Positions 28,600-38,152 are shown, counted from the first letter of the stretch. The stretch: 64,000 bases of DNA from Gemmatimonadaceae bacterium (GCA_020853635.1 JADYYN010000013.1:31129-95128); one strand, 5' to 3'. Notes: generated from the letters alone by a model not told the origin. Program-made: numbers and translations.

Positions 28600-29089
28600 G
28601 TTCGAGCTTCCCGAGTTCACGCGCTCCTTGCGCGCGCTCGCGGTGCCGTCGGCACCGGGCTCCGACCATGACGGCGTGTTCCGTCCGCTCATCCAGGCTC
28701 GGACCGCCGCGCACAAGGTGCAGGCGCCGGAGGCCAAGGTCGCGGCGTTCGACGCGGCGCGACTGGAGCGTGAGTGGCGTGAGGCCATCGCCACGTTCGC
28801 CAACGTGCGTCATGCGAAGTCCGCACCCGACCGTCGCGCGTTGGAGGCGGAGTTGAGCGAACTCGCCGCACCGCTGTGGGCGGCACTCAATAGAATGCAG
28901 GCGGCCGGCGCCGTGGTGCGCGCCACGAGCGGTCCTGCGCGCCGCGCCCCGTGGGACGCGTGGGTCGCGACGGTGCAGGAGGTGTTCGACGCCGCCGATG
29001 ATTGGTGGCGTGCCGCACTTCCCGTCCTCGCCGACAGTCGCGGTCGTCAGGGTGCGCTGTGGCGTCGCATCATCGGGCAGGGCTCGTGA
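28592..29089 (+). CDS. Conserved protein of unknown function
   Basis: 165 residues, mostly helical, Ala/Arg-rich, with tryptophan-rich C-terminus (DDWWRAALP, ALWRRIIG). No signal peptide or motif I can name. It is real because it is wedged between cyaB-like and acpS genes with 8- and 4-base overlaps and keeps the codon bias of its neighbours. Confidence 0.65.
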   Translation: MPEFELPEFTRSLRALAVPSAPGSDHDGVFRPLIQARTAAHKVQAPEAKVAAFDAARLEREWREAIATFANVRHAKSAPDRRALEAELSELAAPLWAALNRMQAAGAVVRATSGPARRAPWDAWVATVQEVFDAADDWWRAALPVLADSRGRQGALWRRIIGQGS

Positions 29090-29466
29090 TCGTCGGCGTC
29101 GGGTTCGACCTCGTCGCGATCGCTCGCGTGGAGGCGATGCTTGCGCGAAAAGAGCAGCGTGCACTCGACCGCCTCTTCACGGCGCACGAACAGGAGTACG
29201 CACTCTCTCGCGCGCGCCCGGCCATGCATCTCGCCGCACGACTCGCCGCGAAGGAAGCGGTGTTCAAGGCGCTCACCGGATCAGATGAAGCGAAGAAGAT
29301 CGGCTGGCGCGAGGCCGAGGTCCGGCGGGGCGCGGAGGGTCCGCCGTCGCTGCACTTCACCGGCCGTGCGCTCGCACGCGCCGAGGAGCTGGGGGTGCAG
29401 AAGGTCCACCTGACGCTGAGTCATACAGATGACGTCGCAGGCGCGGTGGTGATTCTGGAGCGGTAG
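29086..29466 (+). CDS. acpS: Holo-[acyl-carrier-protein] synthase
   Basis: 126 residues. GVGFDLVAIARVEAML supplies the Mg-binding Asp8, and RLAAKEAVFKAL the catalytic Glu/Lys; the C-terminal LTLSHTDDVAGAVVILE strand is typical. It transfers 4'-phosphopantetheine from CoA to ACP for fatty-acid synthesis. GTG 29086 overlaps the previous stop (GTGA). Confidence 0.95.
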   Translation: MIVGVGFDLVAIARVEAMLARKEQRALDRLFTAHEQEYALSRARPAMHLAARLAAKEAVFKALTGSDEAKKIGWREAEVRRGAEGPPSLHFTGRALARAEELGVQKVHLTLSHTDDVAGAVVILER

Positions 29467-29616
29467 CGTCACCGGTGAAGTACCGAGGGCAGAGGGGTTG
29501 AGCGAAACCGTGCAAACGATTCCGGACGTACGGGTGTCGAACCCCCGTTGGTCCGAATGCGGTTCGTCCCGCTCGTTGCGCGGCGACACCCGCCCCCCTC
29601 ACGGATGGTCTCCTCG

Positions 29617-32214
29617 ATGTTGCGCATTCGCCTCGCCGCGGGCCTCGTTGCCGGCGCGCTGCTCGTCTCGTACCCGACCGATCGGGCGCTGCACGCACAG
29701 TCACGCGGCCCAACAACGGCCATGACTGCAGCGCTGACTGCGGCCACACCCGACCGCATGCGGATTGGTCAGGCGATGCGCACCACGACGCCTCCGACCA
29801 TCGATGGCCGCGCGGGCGACCCCGTCTGGGAGAGTGCGCCTGTCATCCACGAGTTCCTCGAGTACGAGCCGAACACCGGCGCCGAGCCGCGGTTCCGCAC
29901 CGAGATCCGCATTCTGTACGATGACAGGTACTTGTACATCCAGGGTCGGATGTTCGACCCGGCGCCCGATTCCATCATCTCACTGCTCAGCCGTCGCGAT
30001 GTGCGCACGGAGTCGGAGCAGCTCAAGCTGGTCATCGACAGCTATCACGATCGTCGCACGGCCTATCAGTTCATCCTGAACCCGGCCGGCGTGAAGCGTG
30101 ACTTCTATGTGTACAACGACAACGTCGAGGATCCCACGTGGGATGCCGTGTGGGACGGCCACGCGAGCATCGACTCGTTGGGCTGGGTGGCCGAGTTCCG
30201 CATCCCGTTCAGTCAGATGCGCTTCGCCGACCTCGAGTCGCACACCTTCGGCATGATGATCGTGCGTGACATCGCGCGCACTCGTCAGCGTCTGTCGTGG
30301 CCGCTGCTGCGCCGCGACCGGCAGGGCTACATCTCGCAGGGCGGCGACATCGAGGGCATCGGGCGTCTGCCGCAGCCGCGTCGCGTCGAGTTCCTGCCGT
30401 ACACGGTGAGCAAGTCGGCGACGCGGCCGGAAGGGCCGGGCCGCTGGTCGCATCCGTTCGAGCAGACCATCGGCCTGGACCTCAAGTACGGCATCTCGTC
30501 CAATCTCACGCTGGATGCCACGCTCAATCCTGACTTCGGCCAGGTCGAAGCCGATCCGGCCGTGCTCAATCTCACCGCATTCGAACAGTTCTTCGAGGAG
30601 CGTCGTCCGTTCTTCCTCGAGGGTGCGGGCATCTTCGATTTCCGTACATCATGTGGTGACGTCGATGAGGACTGCACGGGGCTCTTCTACTCTCGCCGCA
30701 TCGGTCGTGCACCGCAGTTGAGCGGGCGCTACTTCGACGATGCCAACCCGACCTCGTCGCGCATCCTCGGCGCAGCGAAGCTCTCGGGACGGCTCGCCAG
30801 CGGGCTCAACGTCGGGTTCCTCAATGCGATGTCCGCCGAGGAGACCGGCTCGCTCGGCCGCACCATCGAACCGCAGACGAGCTACACCGTGGCGCGAGTT
30901 CAGCAGGAGTTGAGCAAGGGGCAGGGTGGTGTGGGGTTCATGCTCACGTCGGTCAATCGCTCGCTCGATGCCGATACGCGGGACTTCCTCCGTTCTGATG
31001 CCAACACGGGCGGGGTGGACTTCCGGCACCGGTTCTTCAACAACAACTACGAACTGCACAGCTACGCCGCGCTGAGTCGCGTGAACGGCAGTGCGGCCGC
31101 GATCGCCGCGACCCAGCGTGACGGTGTACACCGCTACCAGCGGCGCGATGACGGTGTCGAGTACGACCCCACGCGCACCTCACTCGGTGGCGACGCGCAG
31201 CGCGTGTCGTTCTCCAAGTTCGGCGGTGGGATCACGCGCTTCCAGACGCTCTACGAGCGGTTCTCGCCCGGCTTCGAGAGCAATGACCTCGGCTTCCAGT
31301 CGCGGGCCGACCAGCAGACGTTCCGCAACTGGTTCGCGCTGCAGTTCCAGCAGCCGACCAAGGCGTACCGTCGGATGTTCGTGAACTTCAACTATCAGCA
31401 GCGCTGGAGTACCGAGGGGCTTCGTACCGACCTCGGCTTCAACACCAATGCGCATATGGAACTGCCCAACACGCACTGGTTGCATGCCGGTACGTCCGGG
31501 CAGCCCGGTGGCTCGTACGATGATCGCGGTGCTCGCGGCGGTCCGGCATTCCGTCGCGCCGCGTCCATCGAAGGGTTCCTCGGCTGGGAAGGCGACCGTC
31601 GCAAAGCGTGGACGCCGACTTTCTTCATGGGGACCTGGCGCGGCGATGAGTGGCGGTCGCGCGGCTGGTGGGTCAACCCCGGCTACCAGTTCCGCGTGTC
31701 CTCGCGCTTCAACGCGGGTCTGTCGGGTCGTATCGCGCACGAGCTCAACGACACGCAGTGGTTCGACAACTTCGGCGACGTCGCCACCGACACGGCGCAC
31801 ATCACCTTCGCCGAGCTCGATCAGTGGACGGTGAGCATCACATCGCGCGTGAACTTCACGGTCACGCCTGCACTCTCCATCCAGCTGTACGCGCAGCCGT
31901 TCGTCTCAGTCGGCGACTTCCGCGAGTGGAAGGAACTCGGCGACGCGCGCTCGTCAGACTACGACACGCGCTTCATTCCGTACGGCGGTGGCGCGGATCC
32001 GGGCGGCTTCAACTTCAAGCAGCTGCGCACCAACACGGTGGTGCGCTGGGAGTATCGCCCGGGCTCGTTGTTGTTCTTCGTGTGGCAACAGGGCCGCGAT
32101 CGCGGGCTCGGAGCGCCGACCGACTTCGACTTCCGCCGCGACATGGGCGACCTGTTCGACCTGCACCCCAACAACACCTTCCTCATCAAGGCGTCGTACT
32201 GGTTCAATCCCTAG
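29617..32214 (+). CDS. DUF5916 outer-membrane protein with CBM9-like domain
   Basis: 865 residues. A signal peptide (MLRIRLAAGLVAGALLVSY, cleavage near HAQ) leads into a carbohydrate-binding family-9-like sandwich (about 50-230: TPPTIDGRAGDPVWESAP, IRILYDDRYLYI, WVAEFRIPFSQMRF) and a long DUF5916 part that ends KASYWFNP and reads like a beta-barrel (many Tyr/Phe/Asn-rich strands). ATG 29617 is chosen because GGATGG lies 8 bases upstream; 29605 is an alternative. The family is common in environmental bacteria with many TonB receptors and its role is unknown; polysaccharide binding or uptake is a guess. The stop overlaps lgt by 4 bases. Confidence 0.85.
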   Translation: MLRIRLAAGLVAGALLVSYPTDRALHAQSRGPTTAMTAALTAATPDRMRIGQAMRTTTPPTIDGRAGDPVWESAPVIHEFLEYEPNTGAEPRFRTEIRILYDDRYLYIQGRMFDPAPDSIISLLSRRDVRTESEQLKLVIDSYHDRRTAYQFILNPAGVKRDFYVYNDNVEDPTWDAVWDGHASIDSLGWVAEFRIPFSQMRFADLESHTFGMMIVRDIARTRQRLSWPLLRRDRQGYISQGGDIEGIGRLPQPRRVEFLPYTVSKSATRPEGPGRWSHPFEQTIGLDLKYGISSNLTLDATLNPDFGQVEADPAVLNLTAFEQFFEERRPFFLEGAGIFDFRTSCGDVDEDCTGLFYSRRIGRAPQLSGRYFDDANPTSSRILGAAKLSGRLASGLNVGFLNAMSAEETGSLGRTIEPQTSYTVARVQQELSKGQGGVGFMLTSVNRSLDADTRDFLRSDANTGGVDFRHRFFNNNYELHSYAALSRVNGSAAAIAATQRDGVHRYQRRDDGVEYDPTRTSLGGDAQRVSFSKFGGGITRFQTLYERFSPGFESNDLGFQSRADQQTFRNWFALQFQQPTKAYRRMFVNFNYQQRWSTEGLRTDLGFNTNAHMELPNTHWLHAGTSGQPGGSYDDRGARGGPAFRRAASIEGFLGWEGDRRKAWTPTFFMGTWRGDEWRSRGWWVNPGYQFRVSSRFNAGLSGRIAHELNDTQWFDNFGDVATDTAHITFAELDQWTVSITSRVNFTVTPALSIQLYAQPFVSVGDFREWKELGDARSSDYDTRFIPYGGGADPGGFNFKQLRTNTVVRWEYRPGSLLFFVWQQGRDRGLGAPTDFDFRRDMGDLFDLHPNNTFLIKASYWFNP

Positions 32215-33041
32215 GCCTTGGCGAGGATCCCCGGCTGACTCGTCGACGGGCGTGAGCGCATCTGCATCCACACTACGCCCGCGACGACGAAGCCGATCGC
32301 GATCACCTGCGCCATGGTCAGCACGCCGAAGAAACGGTCGTCCTTGGCGCGGAAGAACTCCACGATGAAGCGCTCCACGCCCTGGAGCACGCAGTAGAGG
32401 CCGAACAGCCATCCCATCGCGTGCTTGTGGTCGCGCACGCGCCAGATGATCCAGAACATCAGTAGGCCCATCGCCACTTCGTAGAGCTGCGTGGGGTGCA
32501 CGGCCAACACCTGGTTCATCGGCAGGTCGGCGTACTCCTTGAGCCCGAACTGCTGTGTGAGGTTCGCCACGGTGCTCGGTGGCGCGCCGTCGGGGAATGA
32601 CACGGCGAAGGGGCTGTTCCACGGGCGGCCGTAGTCGTCACCCACCGCCCAGCAGCCGGTGCGACCCACCGCGTAGGCGGCGGCGAGGCCGGGCGCCGCG
32701 GCGTCGGAGATCTTGGCGAATGAGTCCTTCTTCATCAGCACCACGACCACGCTGCCGAGGATGCCGCCGATCAGGCCGCCCCAGAAGACGAACCCCGCAC
32801 GGCTGAAGATCGCCGAGGGGTCGCCGGTGAGGGCCGCGTAGTAGAGCTTCGCGCCCAGCAGTCCGCCGATCACCGCCGCGACGGTGATGTCACCCATGAT
32901 CTCGCTGGACCAACCGCGGCGATCGAGCTCCTCACTCGCGGCCATTTGCCCGATCACGAACGCGAGCAGCATCGCGAGACCGAATCCGGTGATCTGCAGC
33001 GGACCGAAATCGTAGGCGAACGGGATATGAGTCGTCGGCAC
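32211..33041 (-). CDS. lgt: Prolipoprotein diacylglyceryl transferase, divergent
   Basis: 276 residues, seven hydrophobic segments. It would attach diacylglycerol from phosphatidylglycerol to the lipobox cysteine in the inner membrane. HPTQLYE and the Arg in GRTGCWAVGDDYG match the Lgt signature, and FIVEFFR the C-terminal one. Compared with E. coli Lgt, the essential His103 is Trp (FWGGLIGG) and Asn146 is Cys; the GRxGC form belongs to a broad non-enteric branch. Last gene of the fmt operon. Confidence 0.85.
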   Translation of the reverse strand: MPTTHIPFAYDFGPLQITGFGLAMLLAFVIGQMAASEELDRRGWSSEIMGDITVAAVIGGLLGAKLYYAALTGDPSAIFSRAGFVFWGGLIGGILGSVVVVLMKKDSFAKISDAAAPGLAAAYAVGRTGCWAVGDDYGRPWNSPFAVSFPDGAPPSTVANLTQQFGLKEYADLPMNQVLAVHPTQLYEVAMGLLMFWIIWRVRDHKHAMGWLFGLYCVLQGVERFIVEFFRAKDDRFFGVLTMAQVIAIGFVVAGVVWMQMRSRPSTSQPGILAKA

Positions 33042-33082
33042 GGAAGGAAAGGCGAGAGAAGGAGAAGGACGCCCTGCGAAAG

Positions 33083-34162
33083 CTACGCGGTCGTTGGCGC
33101 GTCCACGAGCAGTCCAGGCAATGGTAGCCCCGAGTGGGCGTTGAGTTCCGCCCCGTCGCGCTGGCAGATACCATACCGATACAGCGCCGCCGCGCCGATC
33201 ATGGCGGCGTTGTCGGTCGCGAGGCGCGGGGTCGGTGCGTAGACGGTACCGCGGAATGCAGCCGCCGCGGTGGTCATCGCCGCGACGAGTGTCTTGTTGC
33301 AGGCCACGCCACCGCCCAGCACGATGCGTGTGCGCCCATGCGCTTTCGCGGCACGGATGGTCTTGGCCACCAACGTGTCGATGAGGGCATCCTGAAAGCC
33401 CCGCGCGATGTGCGGCGTATCGCGCGTGAGGTCGTCGCTCGCGCGCACGGCCAGCAGCACCGCGGTCTTGAGTCCGCTGAACGAGACATCGTAGTAGTCG
33501 GGATCGCCGACACGTTGACCCCCATGCAGCATGGGACGCGGCAGCTTGAAGCGCGTGGGGTCACCTTCGGCGGCGAGCCGTTCGATGTGTTTTCCACCGG
33601 GGTAGGGCAGACCGAGCAGCTTCGCGGTCTTGTCGAACGCTTCGCCGGCCGCGTCATCGCGCGTCGCGCCGAGCAGTCGATACGAACCCCATGCCGGCAC
33701 ATCGAGCAGCATGGTGTGCCCACCCGAAATGAGCAACGCGGTGAACGGTGGCTCTGCCTCGGGATGTTCGAGAGCCGTGGCGAACAGATGCCCTTCCATA
33801 TGGTGGATGCCGAGCAGCGGCTTGTCGAGCATCGCGGCGAGCGCCTTGGCGTAGCTCACGCCGACCAGCAACGCGCCCACCAACCCGGGCGCGTGCGTCA
33901 CGGCGATCGCGTCGATGTCGTCCCATGTGCGCCCGGCGTCGGTAAGCGCCTGCTGCGTGACCGGCACGACGGCGGTGAGATGTTCACGCGAGGCGATCTC
34001 CGGCACGACGCCACCGAAGATGCGATGCACGTCCTGCGAGAGGATCACCAGCGACTCGAGCTGTGGCGCTTGTGGCGTGCCGCTCACCACCGAGGCGGAG
34101 GTCTCGTCGCAGGAGCTCTCGAGAGCGAGCACACGCAGGGACTCACGCACGGACGCGCCCAC
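33083..34162 (-). CDS. tsaD: tRNA threonylcarbamoyladenosine synthase subunit TsaD
   Basis: 359 residues, ASKHA fold. LALESSCDETSASVV starts the domain; the metal-binding His pair is in HHMEGHLFA; GEAFDKTAKLLGLPYPGG and GGGVACN complete the family signature. TsaD transfers the threonylcarbamoyl group to A37 of ANN-decoding tRNAs with TsaB and TsaE. Two bases separate it from ybbR upstream. Confidence 0.97.
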   Translation of the reverse strand: MGASVRESLRVLALESSCDETSASVVSGTPQAPQLESLVILSQDVHRIFGGVVPEIASREHLTAVVPVTQQALTDAGRTWDDIDAIAVTHAPGLVGALLVGVSYAKALAAMLDKPLLGIHHMEGHLFATALEHPEAEPPFTALLISGGHTMLLDVPAWGSYRLLGATRDDAAGEAFDKTAKLLGLPYPGGKHIERLAAEGDPTRFKLPRPMLHGGQRVGDPDYYDVSFSGLKTAVLLAVRASDDLTRDTPHIARGFQDALIDTLVAKTIRAAKAHGRTRIVLGGGVACNKTLVAAMTTAAAAFRGTVYAPTPRLATDNAAMIGAAALYRYGICQRDGAELNAHSGLPLPGLLVDAPTTA

Positions 34163-34164
34163 GA

Positions 34165-34596
34165 TCAGCGCGCTCCCTCGGTCGCGCGCGGGCGCAGGGA
34201 GAGCTGGAACGACGACGGCCGTACTTCACGCGCGGAGGCTTGCACGCCCACCGGGAACTCCACGTCGCCGGGGCTCAGCGAGACGCGCATGCGGCGCGGT
34301 GACTCTTCGTCGAAGCGCCGGCGCACGACCGGCAGTGAGGCGCGCAGCTTGAGAAGATCACGCAGGCGACCGGTCACGACGACCTGCACCGAGTCCGGAA
34401 TCGACGACGCGGCTTCGATGGCGCCGTCGAAACTCACCGTCATGGGGACGGTGAGGATCACTTCGGTGGTCTCTTCACTGCGCACCACGACCCAGATCAC
34501 CAGTGCCATGACCAGCGCCACCAGCTTGGTGAGCGGTCGTTCGGTGAACGCGGCCACGATCCACGGCCGGCGCGGTGGCACCGGCGTGATGCTCAT
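34165..34596 (-). CDS. YbbR/CdaR-like membrane protein
   Basis: 143 residues: a cytoplasmic start, one transmembrane helix (about 22-40, LTKLVALVMALVIWVVVRS), then one YbbR-like beta domain (IPDSVQVVVTGRLRDLLKL). Family members with several YbbR repeats (CdaR) regulate the diadenylate cyclase CdaA; here only one or two repeats fit and no cdaA is nearby. Coupled to the tlpA gene by ATGA. Confidence 0.8.
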   Translation of the reverse strand: MSITPVPPRRPWIVAAFTERPLTKLVALVMALVIWVVVRSEETTEVILTVPMTVSFDGAIEAASSIPDSVQVVVTGRLRDLLKLRASLPVVRRRFDEESPRRMRVSLSPGDVEFPVGVQASAREVRPSSFQLSLRPRATEGAR

Positions 34597-35168
34597 CCGG
34601 CGGGTTCGGCGAGCAGGCGTTCGATGAAGGCGATGTTGGACGCGCTCGACCAGTCATCCGAGCCGATGATGCGGCGGCGGATGCGACCGTCACGCCCGAC
34701 GATGAACGTCTCGGGCACGCCGGTGGTCTGGTACTGCTGCCGGATCCGCGCGGGCGCGTCGTGGAGGATCTCGAACGTCAGCTTGTACTCGTCGGCGAAC
34801 GCCTGGATCTTCCGTTCCAAGCCGGGGTCATCGATGCTCACGGCCACGATCTTGAGCCCCTTCGCCGCGAGCTGCTCATGCAGGCGCTGCATCGACGGCA
34901 TCTCGATGCGGCACGGGGCGCAGTCGGTCCTCCAGATGTTGAGCAGCACGACACTGCCCTTGTAGTCGTCGATGCTCTTCGCCGCGGTCGCGGCGACGGG
35001 CGCCGTCGCTCCACTCTCAGGCACCGGCACCGCACTGAACCCCGGCGCCTCCGCCCCGATCGCCAGCGGGAACAACTCGTCGCCGAGCTTCACCGAGGCG
35101 AACCACAGGCTGAGCCCGAGCACCGCGACCACACCGCCGATCACCGCCCACTGCGTCCGCGTATTCAT
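34593..35168 (-). CDS. TlpA/ResA-like thiol-disulfide oxidoreductase
   Basis: 191 residues. N-terminal signal anchor (about 7-28), then an AhpC/TSA-thioredoxin fold with active site CAPC in NIWRTDCAPCRIEMP and cis-Pro segment TTGVPETFIVG. Anchored in the inner membrane facing the periplasm, it would reduce disulfides, for example in cytochrome c maturation. ATG 35168 overlaps the rpe stop as ATGA. Confidence 0.9.
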   Translation of the reverse strand: MNTRTQWAVIGGVVAVLGLSLWFASVKLGDELFPLAIGAEAPGFSAVPVPESGATAPVAATAAKSIDDYKGSVVLLNIWRTDCAPCRIEMPSMQRLHEQLAAKGLKIVAVSIDDPGLERKIQAFADEYKLTFEILHDAPARIRQQYQTTGVPETFIVGRDGRIRRRIIGSDDWSSASNIAFIERLLAEPAG

Positions 35169-35839
35169 GCCGTCTCCGCACATAGCGCCCGCAGCGCCGC
35201 GATCTCGGCCTTGGGATCCTTCGCCGCGAACACCGCATTGCCAGCCACGAACGTATCCGCCCCTGCCCGCCAGCAGGTCTGGATGGTCTCGCGCGCCACG
35301 CCACCGTCCACTTCAAGCAGCGCGTTGCTGTGCGCGGCCGTGAGGATCTCGCGCGCCCGCGCGATCTTCGCCACGGTGTTGTGGATGAACTTCTGCCCGC
35401 CGAATCCCGGGTTCACCGTCATGATCAGCAGCAGATCGAGATCCGACGCGACCTCGCGGATGGTCTCCAACGACGTCGACGGATTGAGCGTCGCGCCCGC
35501 CATCGCACCGAGTTCCTTGATGCGCATGAGCTGCCGGTGCAGGTGCGGCGCCGTCTCCACGTGCACGGTGAGCGTTGCCGCGCCCGCCTTCACGAAGCTC
35601 TCGAAGTACTTCTCAGGCTCCACCACCATCAGGTGCACGTCGAGCGGCAACTTGGTGTAGCGTCGGCAGGTGTCGATGATCTTCTCGCCGAACGTGAGAT
35701 TCGGCACGAACACGCCGTCCATCACGTCCAGATGCAACCAGTCGGCGCCGCCTTCTTCGATGATCGCCAGTTCCTCGCGCAGCCGACCGATGTCAGCCGC
35801 GAGCAACGACGGGGCGATGCGGATCTTCCGCGTGGTCAT
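35165..35839 (-). CDS. rpe: Ribulose-phosphate 3-epimerase
   Basis: 224 residues, TIM barrel. APSLLAADIGRL, WLHLDVMDGVFVPNLTFG, PLDVHLMV, MTVNPGFGGQKF and LLEVDGGV are the canonical metal- and phosphate-binding stretches. It interconverts ribulose 5-phosphate and xylulose 5-phosphate. The start overlaps the rsmB stop (TGATG). Confidence 0.97.
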   Translation of the reverse strand: MTTRKIRIAPSLLAADIGRLREELAIIEEGGADWLHLDVMDGVFVPNLTFGEKIIDTCRRYTKLPLDVHLMVVEPEKYFESFVKAGAATLTVHVETAPHLHRQLMRIKELGAMAGATLNPSTSLETIREVASDLDLLLIMTVNPGFGGQKFIHNTVAKIARAREILTAAHSNALLEVDGGVARETIQTCWRAGADTFVAGNAVFAAKDPKAEIAALRALCAETA

Positions 35840-37164
35840 CACCGCACTCCTCGGCGCAGGCGCGCCGCGAATGAGCCGTCCGCCCCGTGACGCTGCGGCA
35901 GCACCCGCAGGCGCCCGGCGTCGAGGACACTCGCCGGCACCGCGCCCTCGGGCGGCGGCTCGAGCGTCCACTCGGGGTGGTCGGCGAGGAAAGACTCCAC
36001 CTGCACATCGTTCTCCTCGGGCTCGAGGGAACAGGTGGAGTAGATGAGCAAGCCACCGGGTTCCACCGCCTGCGCGGCGGCACGCAGGATCGCGCGCTGC
36101 GTGGCAGCCATCACGGCCAAGTCCGACGTACGCAGCCGCCAGCGCGCATCCGGATGGCGACGGAAGGTCCCGGTGCCCGTGCACGGCGCATCCACCAGCA
36201 CCGCGTCGAACGTGCCGAGCGACACTTCGCGTGCGTCGGCGACGACGGCGGTGACGTGATCGAGTTCGAGTCGGTCGATCGTCTCCTGCAGTCGTGTGAG
36301 CCGCGCCTCGGACGAATCGGCGGCCGTAACATAAGACGCGGTGCGCGCGAGTTCGATGGTCTTGCCGCCTGGTGCCGCGCAGAGGTCCGCGACCTTCGCA
36401 CCCGCCGGGATCGCCGCGTACTGCGTCACCAACGTCGCCGCGGGATCCTGTACGAAGCAGCGCCCCTGCTGGAACGCGCCGAGCGAGGTGAGCAGTGTGC
36501 CGGGACCGAGCAGCAGCGAGTCCGCGACGAGCGGCGCCTCGTGCACTTCGACACCGGAGCTCTCGAGCATGGCCTCGAGCTGCTCCCGCACCACGCCCCA
36601 GGGCCGCACGATGAGCGGCGCCTCGCGGTTGTTCGCCTCGAGCAGCGCCCGCGTTTCGTCGGCGCCCCAGCGCGCGACCCAGCGGGCCACGAGCCAGCGC
36701 GGGTGCGAATACTCCACCGCCAGCGCCTCCACCGGATCCGACGGTAGCGCGGCGTCGAGGGCGTCGCGCTCGCGGTCGAGTCGACGCAGGACCGCGTTCA
36801 CGAGTTTGCTGGCGCCCATCCCGTGACGGTGCTTCGCGAGTTCCACCGTCTGCGCGATGGCCGCATACGGCGGCACGCTGCCCATGTGGAAGAGCTGGTA
36901 CGCACCAAGGCGGAGGAGGTCGGCCAGGTCGCCGTCGAGCCGCGCGATTCCACCGCGCACGCGCGGCGCGAGCAGGTGGTCGATGAACCCACGACGCCGC
37001 AGCATGCCCCAGACGAGTTCCTGCGTCCAACGGCGGTCGCGCGCGTCGAGTGCGGATGCGCGGCGATCGAAGGCCGCATCCAACAACATCCCGCCGCGGA
37101 GATCGGCGAGGGTGTCAGCGGCGGCGACGCGGGTGTCGGTGACCATCGAAAGGGAGCTTGGCAT
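35839..37164 (-). CDS. rsmB: 16S rRNA (cytosine-967-C5)-methyltransferase RsmB
   Basis: 441 residues. N-terminal NusB-like RNA-binding domain (about 1-145, with WTQELVWGMLRRRGFIDHLL) and C-terminal SAM methyltransferase: DLCAAPGGKTIELA (SAM site), VDAPCTGTGTFRRHPDARW with the PC catalytic cysteine, and YSTCSLEPEEN with the second cysteine. ATG 37164 is preceded by GGGGG and by TATCTT 8 bases away. Confidence 0.96.
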   Translation of the reverse strand: MPSSLSMVTDTRVAAADTLADLRGGMLLDAAFDRRASALDARDRRWTQELVWGMLRRRGFIDHLLAPRVRGGIARLDGDLADLLRLGAYQLFHMGSVPPYAAIAQTVELAKHRHGMGASKLVNAVLRRLDRERDALDAALPSDPVEALAVEYSHPRWLVARWVARWGADETRALLEANNREAPLIVRPWGVVREQLEAMLESSGVEVHEAPLVADSLLLGPGTLLTSLGAFQQGRCFVQDPAATLVTQYAAIPAGAKVADLCAAPGGKTIELARTASYVTAADSSEARLTRLQETIDRLELDHVTAVVADAREVSLGTFDAVLVDAPCTGTGTFRRHPDARWRLRTSDLAVMAATQRAILRAAAQAVEPGGLLIYSTCSLEPEENDVQVESFLADHPEWTLEPPPEGAVPASVLDAGRLRVLPQRHGADGSFAARLRRGVR

Positions 37165-37172
37165 ACCCCCGA

Positions 37173-37178
37173 AAGATA
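37173..37178 (-). promoter_or_regulatory. -10 candidate at the rsmB start
   Basis: TATCTT on the minus strand, 8 bases before ATG 37164, in the 24-base gap after fmt. It would give rsmB and the genes below their own near-leaderless transcript. Confidence 0.45.
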
Positions 37179-37188
37179 GTCGAGTGGC

Positions 37189-38139
37189 CTAGACCGTATC
37201 GGGCAGCGCCCAGCGGTCCCCGGCGGCCACCCCACGCCCCTGGAACCAGTCGAGGGCGGCCACGCGGCGCTTGCCGGCCGGATGCACGGCCTCCACCGCC
37301 ACCGCCCCGCTGCCGCAGGCGATGATCATGCCCATCTCGCCCACGCTGAGCACCTCGCCGGGGTCGCCGCTCCGGTCGGGAAGTGCACGCGCGCCGAAGA
37401 GCCGCACCTCGCCTTCGCGGACCATGCCCCAGGCGCCGGGCTTCGGGTCGTAGGCGTGGATCGCGCGTACCACGCTCACGGCGTCCTTCCTGAAGTCGAG
37501 CCGTGCGTGCGCACGTTCGATCTTCTCCGCGAAGGTCACCTTGCTCTCGTCTTGCGGCGTCTCGGTGATCTCGCCGATCTCCATGCGCGTCACCGCCTCG
37601 ACGATCGCTTCGGCGCCGAGCATGGAGAGGCGCTCGGTGAGTTCACCACCCGTCTCTCGTTCGTCGATCGGTGTCGGGATCGCGAGCAGCACAGGACCGG
37701 CATCGAGCTTGAGCACCATGCGCATCACGCACACCCCCGTCTCCGCGTCGCCTGAGAGAATCGCCGCCTGAATGGGTGCGGCCCCTCGCCAGCGCGGCAA
37801 CAGAGACGCATGGATGTTGAGCGTGCCCAGTCGTGGCAGGTCGATGACCTCCTGCCGCAGGATATGCCCGTACGCGACGACCACACTGAGATCGGGCTCG
37901 AGGGCGCGCAGCTGCGCGAGGAACTCCTCGCCGCGCGGCCGGTCGGGCTGGAAGACGGGGATGCCCTCTTCGAGCGCGATCTCTTTCACCGGCGACGGCA
38001 CGAGCACCGACCGCGAGCGCCCCTGCGGCCGGTCGGGCTGTGTCACGACGCCCACGACCTCATGCCCCTCGCCGATGAGCGCGAGGAGGGGAGGAGTGGC
38101 GAACTCGGGGGTGCCCCAAAAAAGGATTCGCATAGCCAT
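37189..38139 (-). CDS. fmt: Methionyl-tRNA formyltransferase
   Basis: 316 residues. LFWGTPEFATPPL starts the Rossmann part, HASLLPRWRGAAPIQ is the catalytic His/formyl-THF motif, and the C-terminal OB-like domain follows. It formylates initiator Met-tRNA; peptide deformylase is encoded just upstream. ATG 38139 and 38133 are both in frame; no ribosome site is visible and TAGTAA lies 7 bases above the first. Confidence 0.97.
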   Translation of the reverse strand: MAMRILFWGTPEFATPPLLALIGEGHEVVGVVTQPDRPQGRSRSVLVPSPVKEIALEEGIPVFQPDRPRGEEFLAQLRALEPDLSVVVAYGHILRQEVIDLPRLGTLNIHASLLPRWRGAAPIQAAILSGDAETGVCVMRMVLKLDAGPVLLAIPTPIDERETGGELTERLSMLGAEAIVEAVTRMEIGEITETPQDESKVTFAEKIERAHARLDFRKDAVSVVRAIHAYDPKPGAWGMVREGEVRLFGARALPDRSGDPGEVLSVGEMGMIIACGSGAVAVEAVHPAGKRRVAALDWFQGRGVAAGDRWALPDTV

Positions 38140-38146
38140 TCAGAAT

Positions 38147-38152
38147 TTACTA
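38147..38152 (-). promoter_or_regulatory. -10 candidate, leaderless fmt
   Basis: TAGTAA on the minus strand, 7 bases before ATG 38139, right below the palindromic repeat that separates def from fmt. Confidence 0.35.

Noticed and set aside
29500-29560. tRNA-like stretch (GGGTGTCGAACCCCC) between acpS and the DUF5916 gene
   Set aside because: The T-loop lacks TTC, and no acceptor or anticodon stem can be drawn around it.
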